From the NCBI GenBank assembly GCA_012931725.1, contig CM022948.1, forward strand, positions 15,081,124 to 15,145,123: 64,000 nucleotides of DNA. The letters are read 5' to 3'. Shown here in pieces: positions 53,760 through 64,000 of this stretch. The notes beneath the pieces were generated by a model, which did no database searches, was not told the DNA's origin, and saw only the letters and a list, made by a program, of their open reading frames with translations. Within the stretch, counting starts at the first letter, position 1. Each line of letters begins with the position of its first letter. The DNA is from Litsea cubeba (lineage: Eukaryota > Streptophyta > Magnoliopsida > Laurales > Lauraceae). A program made the translations under genes and the position numbers.

Positions 53760-55507
53760 AACTTCTTTAAAATTAACTAGCCGCTAGTGGTGATAAACAA
53801 ACAATATACGAAAGTTAAACAAAAATAATCACCACAAAACATGCACCATCGTACAATGATTTATAGTGGTTCGGCCTCAATGCCTACATCCACTACCGGC
53901 TTGTGATCCAACACCCCACTGGATTTTCACTATGTATGCATTTCAATAGGCTAAGCAATAACCTTGACAATATGCTTTCCAAGGCTAAGCAATAACATTT
54001 ACAATGTTGGTTTTCAAGACTTAACAACAACCTTTACACAATATTTTTCTTAGGCTAAGCAATAACCTTTACAATCAAGAGATTTTCTCTCAAGGAAGTG
54101 TCTTCACAAAACACTCTAAGAGATACAATTAAGCTCAATAAAATTGCCTCTAAAATAGGCGGATATGAAATTGTAAAACCAACGCACACAAACACTATGA
54201 AATGCAAAGATGATTGCTCATGATATGTGTGTGTGTGAAGAACTTCAATCAAGTTTAAAAATAAGCTCAATCAAAATATATGCTTAAAGCATTTTAAAGT
54301 TCAAGGCACATAAAAAGATTTGATTGAAGCCAAATGCAAATCACATGTAAAAATGCTCACTTGTTAATGATATGAAAATAAAAAACTCATAAGTTATATG
54401 AAACTAATTAATTCTAAACATGTGATTAATATGCAATGTTGTTTTCAAAAACAAAGGTTTAACTAAGGTTTTAAAGATTGAAAACAACAAAGGAGAATTC
54501 AACCAAGTATATAGATCATGGTATAAAAGAACAACAAAGGTTTTGGCAAAGCATGATTTATAAAATTGTAAAAAAAAAACTTGGTTTGAATCAAAGTGAA
54601 GAATCACAACTTAAATCAAAGATTGAATGAAAGTAATGGATTCAACACTTCATAGTTATCATGCTAAAAATCATTTACCAATAATTTAAACAAGGCATGA
54701 AACATATGATTAAGAAAAGTAAAGCTTACTTGTGATTTAACTTCATTAATCTAAGCTTTAACTTTTCTAATGACCCTTTAGCCTTCTTAGTTCATTCCCC
54801 TTTGATTGGCCTCAAAAACACCTCAAAAATGGCTTCTTGAATCATCAAATTTGGCCTTGGAATGAACTTCCTTTTATAGAAAAAGGTTCCCAACGGCTAC
54901 CTGTCGGTTAACCGACATACAGGGTTCGGTTAACCGACAACTCAACCGTCATCTCCCCAACGGTCATATTCTTAAACTGTGCAGTTGATGTTTAACCGAC
55001 TGGTGACTGACAAGCTGACCGACAGTGCAAATTGGTTCAGAAAACAACTCTATGGAATTCTAACCGAAAGGCTTTCGTTCAGCTTCTGAACCATGGTCGG
55101 TTAGCCGACACCTGACTGACATGCTAACCGACAGTGTGGCTAAAATTTCAACTTTTGCACATTTCAAAGTATTTTCAAGAGGGGATTTTTTGGGCCATTA
55201 AACCAAGCATAGAAACATGTTTTAAATCAATCTAAGTGAATTAAAATCATGAAACATAAAAAGCCAAATATGATTTGAAACATTTAAAAAAAATGGCTAG
55301 CTTGATTTAAAAAACTTCTTTTCTAACTAAAATGCATCCAAGTTTAAAATCAAAACATGCATGAAACATAAGATTTACAAGATTTAAAACAATACATGTG
55401 TAAATCAAGATTTCAAGTATTTCAAAATCAATGCATGTGTGAAAATTCAAATGATGAATAAAATGAATAATGCGTCCATCAAATTGCAATATACAAAATC
55501 CCTAACA
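53760..55507 (-). repeat. LTR-like sequence on the minus strand (probably Copia)
   Basis: Read on the minus strand, it starts TGTTAGGGATTTTG at 55507. It has a TATAAAAG box at 54878-54871 and later the GTGGATGTAGGCATTGAGGC and CGAACCAC words common near the 3' end of plant Copia LTRs (plus coordinates about 53866-53893). The far end near 53760 is uncertain, and I see no primer site or partner LTR. A cluster of CGGTTAACCGAC palindromes lies at 54900-55135. Similarity to copy 1 of the duplicated block begins immediately after 55507, so this insertion marks the visible left edge of copy 2. Confidence 0.45.
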
Positions 55508-55760
55508 AACTTTCGGTGGAAATAAAACACCGTCCCAGGGTAGTTTTGTCTGAGAGTGTACCCCTCCGCCTCTACTTCTTTCTGGCCAAAAGCTCTATTT
55601 TTCATCTACCTAGATTTGGAGCATTTTAAAATAAAAGATTTGCCTCTAAATGTCTTAAGTGGGCAGAATCTGGTGCCAAACGCTCTAATCTTCTAAATCT
55701 CTATCCGGTTTTAGACATTTAGAGAAATAGAGGTTGGGAATAGAGATGTTAAACATAGGC
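55508..55760. mobile_element. 3' end of a Harbinger-type element (copy of 21505-21747)
   Basis: Only the last 250 bp remain, ending AAACATAGGC. The left part is cut at the LTR-like insertion. Confidence 0.8.
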
Positions 55761-55762
55761 TT

Positions 55763-56179
55763 GCCCTGTTTGGTAACTCTATTCTATCTAATAAGAGCTA
55801 ATTAAATTAAGGTCTAAGATAAAAGGTCTAATTTTTAAGTTCAATTTTATAATTAAATTGTTTGGTAAAATTATAAAAAAATTTTCTTATTTTATAATTG
55901 AGTTTTTGATAACCATCTAAATAAGTTATCATCATTGTCTTCCTTGGGATGGTCGTGCCAAGAGAAAGAAATCGTGAGAAATGGCTTCCCCGACTTAAGA
56001 AAAAAAAGTTACGAAAAAAAGCTACTAAAAGCAGCTTATGTTTAAGAGCTTAAAATCACTTATTTCTAAATATAAGTTCTAATTTTAAATCATGATTAGA
56101 GTTTTATCAAACACTCTAAATTTTAATAAGCTCTAAATCATTTAATAAGTGCTTATTTTTAGAGTTACTAAACAGGCCC
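55763..56179. mobile_element. Tourist-like MITE
   Basis: About 417 bp with inverted ends GCCCTGTTTGGTAACTCTA and GGGCCTGTTTAGTAACTCTA. TTA follows on the right and TTG on the left; copy 1 has a single TTA here, so this is an insertion into copy 2. It is A/T-rich and non-coding. Confidence 0.75.
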
Positions 56180-56712
56180 TTAGAGTGTGTTTAGTTCGTC
56201 TTGTTAGAACTCAAACGTGGTTTTCCTGAAAGTAACTCTAATAATCTACTTCTTCAAGGTAGCTTTTGAAGTGAAAACATTGTTTGGTGAGCTCAGCTTT
56301 TATATAAACTTTTTAATAGCAAAAGCATTGAAGGTTGTTTGGTTAGATATTTATATAAATCACTTTTAGGATGTAATAATCAAATAGTTTATATAAAACT
56401 TTATAAACAATAAATCATACACGTAAGTAAATAAATTGGCCCTACTTAAACCTATAGATGCATCATCATCTATTTCAGATATGTTGTTGTCGTTCTTATA
56501 TGTGAAAGGGACTTTTTTCAATTGAAAAATCAGTCCCTATTTGCGTAATTGATTTTGACCTTTTCAGTTTATATTGACCCCCTTCCAATCTCCTATTTCC
56601 CCATGTCCCCTCCTCTATCTGTTTACCTTTCGATCTCCTCTCTCCCACGTCCACCCTTTATCTATTCACATTAACTACTCATAAAAAACCCCACTCTATA
56701 GGTTTTCTAATA

Positions 56713-57208
56713 GGGAAATTTTCAAATAAGGCCTTAGGTTTTTGCCTTATTTCAAAAAATGACACAAGTTTTAAAACTTTTCAAATTAGTCCCTAAATTT
56801 TTCATAAAGTTTTCAATTAAGGACAACTGGTCATTTAAAGGCATTTTTATAGCATTTTCTCTCAGTTTTTTACAAAAAGCCATAGTACCTTCATTTAAAG
56901 TCATGCATGGTTCTGGCAGCCACTATATTTAGCCGAAGTACCTAGCTTTCCTCGATTACTATAAAGTTGCTAGTGAAAAAAAATGAAGAAAATATAGAGG
57001 AAGTGAAGGGGAGTTTTATTTCATTGAAAGATAATTTGGGTAGTTTAAGAAAATTGAAGAAAAAAGTTGCTAAAAAATACCTTTAAATGACCAAATGTCC
57101 TTAATTGAAAACTTCATGAAAAACTTAGGGACTAATTTGAAAATTTTTAAAACTTGTGTCATTTTTCGAAATAAGGCAAAAACTTAAAGACATATTTGAA
57201 AATTCTCC
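56713..57208. mobile_element. MULE-type MITE with long inverted repeats
   Basis: 496 bp. The 9-bp duplication TTTCTAATA is perfect (56704-56712, 57209-57217). The arms, about 130 bp or more each, are imperfect inverted repeats starting GGGAAATTTTCAAATA and GGAGAATTTTCAAATA. It is non-coding and absent from copy 1. Confidence 0.85.
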
Positions 57209-57217
57209 TTTCTAATA

Positions 57218-58287
57218 ACTCTCCCACATTTCTCGATCTCCCCACTACTACATTCTTAACTCCATCTTTCCTCTCATTCAGTTTTTGTAGTTTACTACAC
57301 TCATCTTTGAGACTCCTCATTTCCACGGCCAGATCAAAACTGATGGATGCTCGCCAATAAAGATCGCTCAAGAACCCTTCCCATATTTCTTACTAGATTT
57401 TTACTGTTGAGAAACTCGGTTTTGAGTTGATCATCAGGGAGATGACTTTTGAAAATCCCTTTACATCTCTCCGTGGAAAAAAAAAAGAGAAGGAAATCGA
57501 TTTGCATCACAATTATCTTAAGTGGAGTTTTATGCTGAATAGGATATTTCTCCATGCTCATATTTATGGTGATACAATGGTTTTGCTATAATCTTTTTTT
57601 CTTTTTTTTTTGCATTATCATGAAAAAAAAGATGTTGGTGTTTCCGGGCTATTTAGGTAAAGGCATTCAGTTGTACAAGTTTGCAAGGAGTGGGTGCTCA
57701 AAGGTGCACAAAGGCTGATGTCAGGCAAGATCTAAACTAATCTTTTTTTTGTTTGGCCCTTTCGTTTGTACAGGTTTCAGGGCCTTCCAGGCTGATGACC
57801 TGGATTCATGGTGGGTCCACATGTTTGATGCTGAAAACATATTATAGGCCTTTCATATATGATAGGTTAATTGACTCGATGACTTTTCTTCTCTTCAGTT
57901 CTTTTACTTCGAAGTAGAAATATAAGGCCCGATAGTTCCGGAATCTAGCATAATTGGCCTCTATTTTAACCAGTGTTGTGGCCTTTGGGCAATTCTAAAG
58001 ATCAAGGATTACGTTTGGCCCCAATACCTGATCATATGGTTCCTCATTTATTAAAGAGCCTGAGAAAAGATCTCTAGACAATACAGTTAATTTTGCAGCT
58101 CTACATCTCCCTGCTAGGTGCATCTGGTCAAGATGTTCTCTGGACTTTTTGACTTCCATACGATCTTTGGTGCACATACCTACAGAGATGGAGCACTTAA
58201 ATATAATTAATGACATATTTGCTTTGTTATGTCTACAAAACAAATGCATCACAGAACAAGTGAAATTGAAATGCTGGTTGTGGGTAT
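57218..58287. other. Non-coding DNA present only in copy 2
   Basis: Short frames only, no domain recognised. It contains poly-A and poly-T runs near 57480 and 57597. Confidence 0.5.
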
Positions 58288-58622
58288 TGTAGGAAATCGT
58301 GTGGCCCGCATGCCACAGGTCCCACGTCAGATCAAGCAAGGTTGATGCCAACATAGAATACAATCCCACTTAATGTAAGACTTGATCTAGTCCCACTAAT
58401 AAGACTCCCAATAGGATTAGCGGATGTGGGTTTCTTGGCGAAGAAGTTTCTAGTAAGTGTGACTCTTTGAGACTTGTCTATATAAGATAAAGGAGCCCTA
58501 GGGTTGATATTATTCCATCTCATATGAAAGACAAGAGGCGAAGAGATCTGCGGAGCTTCCCAATCGCAGGAATGGACATAGAACTCCGGCCGCGTGTCGG
58601 AGTCTCCACATCCAAATCCATC
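58288..58622 (+). repeat. Copia-like LTR remnant related to 27449-27837
   Basis: It starts TGTAGGAAATCGTGTGGCCC and has a TATATAAG box at 58479-58486 at a similar distance as in 27449-27837. The right end is uncertain. GGTATGATA follows the chosen end and may be a decayed primer site. Confidence 0.4.
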
Positions 58623-59120
58623 AGGTATGATATAGATAAATAAACTAAATCTGCTTCTCTTTATTGCTAATTTTATTTTTGTATGTTTTTTTCTTGTGAT
58701 TATTAAAATATGTCCCCACGCACGTTTGAAGAAAGAATGTGATCCGGGTCAACCACTTACATCAGTGCCTATAAACGAATTGCCATAGGCTCATAGATGC
58801 TGGTAGGGTATGCTTGTGAGATTATAGGTTCGACCTATACATTTAAAAGTTTTTAGTTGCTATGCTTGTGAGATTATAAGCTTAAACAATGTATTCAGTC
58901 AGACCCTATTCATGAATGAAAACTGATATATGTACAAATTACCATTTTTTTTAAATGGGATACAAATTACCAATTTAAAACTGTCGCTACATGTGAAATA
59001 TGGGTAGTTATAAGAGAATTCAAGCCTGTGTCAGTGGCGGATCTAGGATTTTCATTTGAAGGGGGCCTGACGATTGAAGGGGATGCTGGCTTATATCTGC
59101 CAGAGGCATAGGTTTTTTTA
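58623..59120. other. Non-coding DNA with a possible hAT-like end at 59032
   Basis: CAGTGGCGGATCTAGGATTT at 59032 resembles, in inverted form, GGGTCCACCCCTG at about 60034-60046. These may be the ends of a hAT-type element into which the MULE inserted, but the flanking octamers match only partly. Confidence 0.35.
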
Positions 59121-59953
59121 GGGACAATTACTGTATAGCAGGTCTTAAACCTGACTATCACCCCAGAACGGTCGGAAAATGTGTAATTACCCGCAAAACT
59201 GCTCGTCATTGCGATATCCTATAACCATAGGATATCGGAAGATTATCCCTTCCTGTCCAAATTTGGTAATATATAAGTCATGCTTTTTTACAAATCTCTC
59301 GATAATCATGATAGATCAACGATTCAAATTTGGTGCCGTATTAGTTCTTACACTCATACAGCTATCCAACGGTTTGGATGGCGGTTTGGTGGTCCAACAA
59401 TCAAGGGAAAAATAAAAAAAAAACCGTTTAAGTTTTATTTATTCTACTGTGATAATGTTACAAGTGAAATCAACAGTTCTAAGGTTTTTATTCTCTTTTG
59501 GTAGCTATACATTAAATAGGATGCTCAAAGTTTTATGGCTAGTCGTTTTCAGTATTTCAAAGAAGATTAACGATCTTGATTGTGATTATGGGGCCCACAA
59601 AAGTTCCAAAAAAAAAATAGATGTGTGGTTATTCAATTTTTACCAAATATCTCGAGATTCGAGACATATCAACGGTTGAAATTTGGTATATGGGCCATGT
59701 TTGACCGTATTAATGGTTCCTACGGTTTGGATCATCGTTAATGGTCATATAGTTTAACAAAAATTAAATAAAGCGTTGAAGGAAGCATTATCGTCCATGG
59801 CACTGTAGCTCCGCCAGTCTTCCCCCTTCAGATAATGCAATATCCTACATCCATAGGATATCCTACAAACGAATAGTTCTGCGGCACTTACACTTTTTTC
59901 GACAGTTCTGGGGCGATTATCACGTTTTAGACCTGTTTTACGGTAATTGTCCC
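59121..59953. mobile_element. Mutator-like (MULE) non-autonomous element, copy 2
   Basis: 833 bp, the duplicate of 22292-23135, with the same ~70-bp inverted ends. The internal CCATAGGATAT repeat is one unit shorter than in copy 1. Confidence 0.75.
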
Positions 59954-60056
59954 TTTTTTTCTAATGTAGGCTTGGATGTTTTAGGATTTTTTCGAGGTCT
60001 GCTAGGGGCAGGTGCCCCCAAAAGACTGTACTTGGGTCCACCCCTGCCTGGTTTTA

Positions 60057-62649
60057 TGTTACACCCTGACCCGAATTGATCTTGTTTAATGCTAATTAAT
60101 TATATTTTAGTTAATTTAATTATACTTAGTTACTAATTAAGGTAGTCTATGTAAATTATGGATTTTCTCATTTTGCATCACATGCACGTCATATTGGCAT
60201 CATCGCATGTATCTTGTCGAACACGTCGATTTTCGTATTGGGCTCTACTTCATTTGAGCAACCATTGAGTAAGTGGGCCACCATTTGACTTGAAATGAAA
60301 AATACCCAAAATTTGTGGACTTTTGTGCAAAAATGCACATGCTTATCACTTCAAACCCCCCACCCATCCATTTCATTCGACTGTTGCATGTTGAGAGAGA
60401 GAGAGAGAGAGAGAGCTTCATCTTCCTTCTTCAATTATCAAAGGACTTGTTGCATGTGCTTTTGGAAGCAAGGCTTGAAGCCATCTTCATCCTCTTCGAC
60501 TCTTTGTTGACAAGAACCCATCTCCACCATCTCCTACCCTTTCCAAATTCGGATTTCTTGTCAAGTTCATAGCCAAACCCTTTCTGGTCTATGTTTTTAA
60601 GTTGAAGTAGAGTCAGAGCTCTATTGTAGTCATACATGCACATTCATTAGCATCTTATTGTGTATTGTGGTTAGGTTTGAGATTTTGGGGTTTTAAGTCA
60701 TTTGAGCAAAGATTAGAGAAAGGCTTGGAAAAGCTAATCTGAGGCAAGTATAAGCTTTAATATCAATTGCATAGTGTTTGTTCCTTGATTGATTCAACAA
60801 ATTCTATTATGTTAAGCTTCTAGCATCTTCTTTAAATTTTTATATGTGGTGTTCATATGTGGTAAATGGGAGCAAGGAGGCTCCATCATGCAGATTATAT
60901 GATAGAAGGAGATTTGAGAAATGAATGGGGAAGAAACCATGAAAATTCTGAAATCAGGAATTCTGGAGTGGGCGCTCGAGCGAACACCTCTCTGGACACA
61001 CCCGCTCGAGCGAATAAGGGTCCGCTCGATCGAACCCTCTCAGGATAATATTCGCTCGGGCGAACGAAGGGGCCGCCCGAACGACCAACTCTCTGGATGA
61101 CGTCCGCTCGAGCGAACCTGGAGCTGAAGCTGGGGTTCTTTTGACCCCTCAAAAGAGTGAATGACCACTCCTAACCTATAATAACCCTCCATAACCCTTC
61201 CTAATGGATAATTAAGAGACACGCCTTAACCACTAAAGGATTAAGACACAAAAGACCTTTATGTCTTTAGACTGGAACCTTTAACCCTTTTATTTTGTCT
61301 AATGGGAAAATCATTAGTCTACCACTATGCCATGAGGGTTGGTTTAGAAGTTCAACATATCTTTCTTTTAATAAGTGGCACTAAAACAAGATAGTAGTAT
61401 GTTGACCCTCTAAAACTACTTTGTATTAGACCGTGAGCGATTATGAGTAATAGATTAGAGTTGGCTAGTAAATTACCTTGAATTCTCTAAATCTATTACA
61501 TTTCATATTGAAATTAGATGTCTTCTTGATATCAATTCTGATTAATTAATTAGCTGCATTATGATTTTGATTATCCATTTTCCAAAATCGTTAATATAAT
61601 TGTCATACAACTATTCGGTATTTGATTGGAATTTGAATTGAGTAAGTATTCGTGTAATTGGGATTACTATTCAATTCGAAACAAAATATATAAACTTACT
61701 CAAATTAGATTATTATTCGATTCGATCGAGTCGGCACTACTTGGCTTCGACCTTGTGATACCTGACGGGGTTAAACTTGGTTTAGTTATTTGAGACTACT
61801 GCAATAAGTCGTCTGGAGCACCGGAATTCCAGAACTGGGTAGCCAACTAGCCTTTTGTCGGGCCGCTGGTGACATCCCATTTAGATTCGCTCTCTATCTG
61901 AGAGGATGAGCTCAATGTAGTAGCCAAATTAGTATGTTTATTCTCCATTTGATTCATAAAGCATGAACTATTCGATTTTGGCACAATTGCCTAGTTATTA
62001 TATGATCTTGACATCTTTAAATCAATTGTCATTTAATTCGATTTGATACATTATGTAATTGCTTATTAATGCCTATACTTGCCAAATCGTTGTATTTGAG
62101 ATAATATTCTTGGTATTATAGGGATCCAGGATATCGAAGATATTATTTAGTAACCATTCAGATTAGAGATTTGATTGGTAGGCTCATCAGTTAACTATGA
62201 CAGCCGGAGTTTGTATCCGAGTGGTAATCTTGGGTTTAAGACTAAGTATTTCGTGTTTCACTTAGCTTAAGGTAATGCATATGATTAGTGGATTTGCATT
62301 TGTATTAGGATTATGTTCCTTTGAAATAAGCATCTAGTAGATATTCTTTTGAGTACTTGTGTACTATGCATTTAAGAGGTTTAAATTATTAGCCTTGTTA
62401 AAGATAAATTGTATCATAATGGATTGGATAATGGACAGCTCATGGCTTTGTTACTATTGATATTGTACATGTTTCCGCAGATAAATGTTCTCTTGACAGG
62501 TGTCAGTGAGTAATCATCACACGTGAAATGTGAAAATTTCCCCTTCGTGAATTCGGATTTGGTCCTGAACAGGTGCGAGTTCATGGGAGTATGCGTGTCA
62601 CACTTTGGGAATGACCCTAACAGGGAATTCTCGGGTCTGGGATGTGACA
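60057..62649. mobile_element. Solo LTR of 2.6 kb, copy 2
   Basis: TGTTACACCC to GATGTGACA, flanked by TTTTA (60052-60056, 62650-62654), the same target duplication as copy 1. The solo LTR therefore formed before the block was copied or the haplotypes split. A (GA)n tract at about 60392 is longer than in copy 1, and the palindromic cluster (60972-61121) is rearranged. Confidence 0.85.
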
Positions 62650-63159
62650 TTTTATCTGTTTTTTCTATTTCTTTAAATATAGGGGAAGGGAGGCCCCTTG
62701 GTTGTAGTTCATAGGTTAGGGTATGAGGATGTCAGTAGTGTGAGTGAGAGAGAGAGAGTGGTTTTACACTTTTACTGTAAGATAATTAAGTGATGAATGT
62801 GAAGAAATTGGGTGGTTTTGTTATACTTGGACATGACATTGTTGGAACCATGCATGATATATGTGCTTATCTTTTGTTTTTCTTTTAATTTTGTTAGGAA
62901 GAATAAAAGTGTTTACACTTTTTAACTATTCATGTAGACATGATCCCTTGGTGGGGTTTCTTCTTTTCAATTGTCTTGTATCATTCCACTGTTCTTTGGA
63001 TTTTTTCTTTCATTTTGTACTTATTTTAATCTTTGGCCTTTAATTTAGACATTTATGGGTAGGCTATAACCGAATGCATCTGGTTTGTATTTGAGTGGTT
63101 CCTATGCGTCATCGTATAATGGTTTGTGTGTATGTCATTTGTGCTCCAATCCTAGAGCA

Positions 63160-63487
63160 TGTAAGAAACCATATACCAATCCAAAAGCCCAAAAGCTTAA
63201 ATTTATAGGTGGAAGGCTCATACAGATATATTAAAACAAGTCAAGCATATTACTAAGGCGGTGTGGGATGTGGGACTTCCCAACACTCCCCCTCATGTGT
63301 AGGCCCAATAGATTTCATTGACGGGCTTGTCATGTGGCTACACAAGAACAACAGAATCGGAACCCGCTCTATACCATGTAAGAAACCATATACCAACCCA
63401 AAGCTGATAGGTGGAAGGCCCATACAGATATATTAGGACATGTCAAGCTTATTATTTAGGCTATGTGGGATGTGGGATTTCCCAACA
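63160..63487 (-). mobile_element. TRIM, copy 2
   Basis: Duplicate of 26412-26740, with LTRs at 63160-63285 and about 63378-63487. The primer site has lost two bases (GCTCTATACCA instead of GCTCTGATACCA), so this copy could not prime normally. The stretch 63488-64000 is non-coding block sequence. Confidence 0.8.
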
Positions 63488-64000
63488 CTACAGATGGTTT
63501 ATGTATATAATTTGTTTCGCTTAGTCAAGAACTAGATGGATCATTGTTTACTTTGGTTATTTTATTCACTTTACAGCTACCCGATGCATTAATATGACTC
63601 TAAAAATATGCATGCATAAACACATATTGAATTTCAGGTTCTAAAATTTTCAACAAAAAACAACCTTATATAATATAAATGGGAAAGATTCATCAGCGTA
63701 CACGACCACTGCGCCCGCACATTTGGACTATAGACGCATGAAATTCAGAGGTAAGCCCAGTTTCCAGGATGATCCAGATGCCCAAAATGAAAGGAATGAG
63801 GGAATGGGTATATGGGATGCTTTCACTCACCAAGCAAGTTCGAATTACAGTCATCCTCCAATATAAACCCTACAATGATACATCTATTCATTCATGCATT
63901 TATTTGGAGCTTAGCCATTACTAATCTATTTCTTAATTTGGTTTCAAGTCCTTCTGCAGAGATAATCAATAAAATGTGGTGTAAAGGATTGCAATTTGCA

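Larger units (their letters stand above)
55508..64000. repeat. Second copy of the duplicated block (matches 21505-27248)
   Basis: The order of Harbinger end, MULE, solo LTR, TRIM and the single-copy-looking stretches between them is the same as at 21505-27248, with about 3% substitutions in the parts compared and small indels. Extra sequence in this copy: a small element at 55763-56179 and 2.4 kb at about 56689-59088. The match continues to the end of the window. Confidence 0.92.

Overview
The window is plant nuclear DNA, apparently from a repeat-rich angiosperm genome. It is made almost entirely of nested and fragmented transposable elements: Ty3/gypsy Tat-lineage retrotransposons, a hAT transposon, a Helitron, Harbinger and Mutator-type elements, solo LTRs, a TRIM and tRNA-derived SINEs. 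I recognise no intact host gene. The species cannot be named from the sequence. All calls are by eye; percentages and ages are rough.

Layout. (1) 640-17306 is a complete Tat-lineage (Retand/RIRE2/Grande-like) retrotransposon with 940-bp LTRs, a CCACC target duplication, gag, PR-RT-RNaseH-aRNaseH-INT, a 72-bp tandem repeat and a spliced antisense gene. A 4,996-bp hAT transposon (5379-10374) sits inside its RNase H region. (2) 18322-20258 is a Helitron carrying about ten tandem ~145-bp repeats. (3) 20322-27450 is a block holding a Harbinger-type element, a MULE-type element, a 2.7-kb solo LTR and a TRIM. (4) 27449-32498 holds Copia-like LTR debris and a second Harbinger-type element. (5) 32499-33025 is a near-perfect palindrome of two head-to-head SINEs, abutting a LTR-less Tat fragment (33026-37484). 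(6) 37977-48592 is a third Tat element: 5' LTR, gag, decayed pol, 58-bp tandem repeats and the antisense gene, cut off inside that gene. (7) 48593-52819 is unclassified repeat-rich DNA ending in a pyrimidine tract and a 100-N gap (52820-52919). (8) 52920-55507 includes a minus-strand LTR-like sequence. (9) 55508-64000 is a second copy of 21505-27248, with the same solo LTR and TRIM at the same positions plus extra insertions.

How it works together. The three Tat copies show that the ancestral element encoded gag and pol in one frame (element 1 loses it through two apparent single-base deletions, element 3 through one), and that the element carried an antisense three-exon gene downstream of integrase. 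The hAT has matching 18-bp inverted ends, an 8-bp target duplication and a transposase whose four exons join in frame through the dimerisation region. The duplicated block lies beyond an assembly gap, so it may be a real segmental duplication or an uncollapsed second haplotype.
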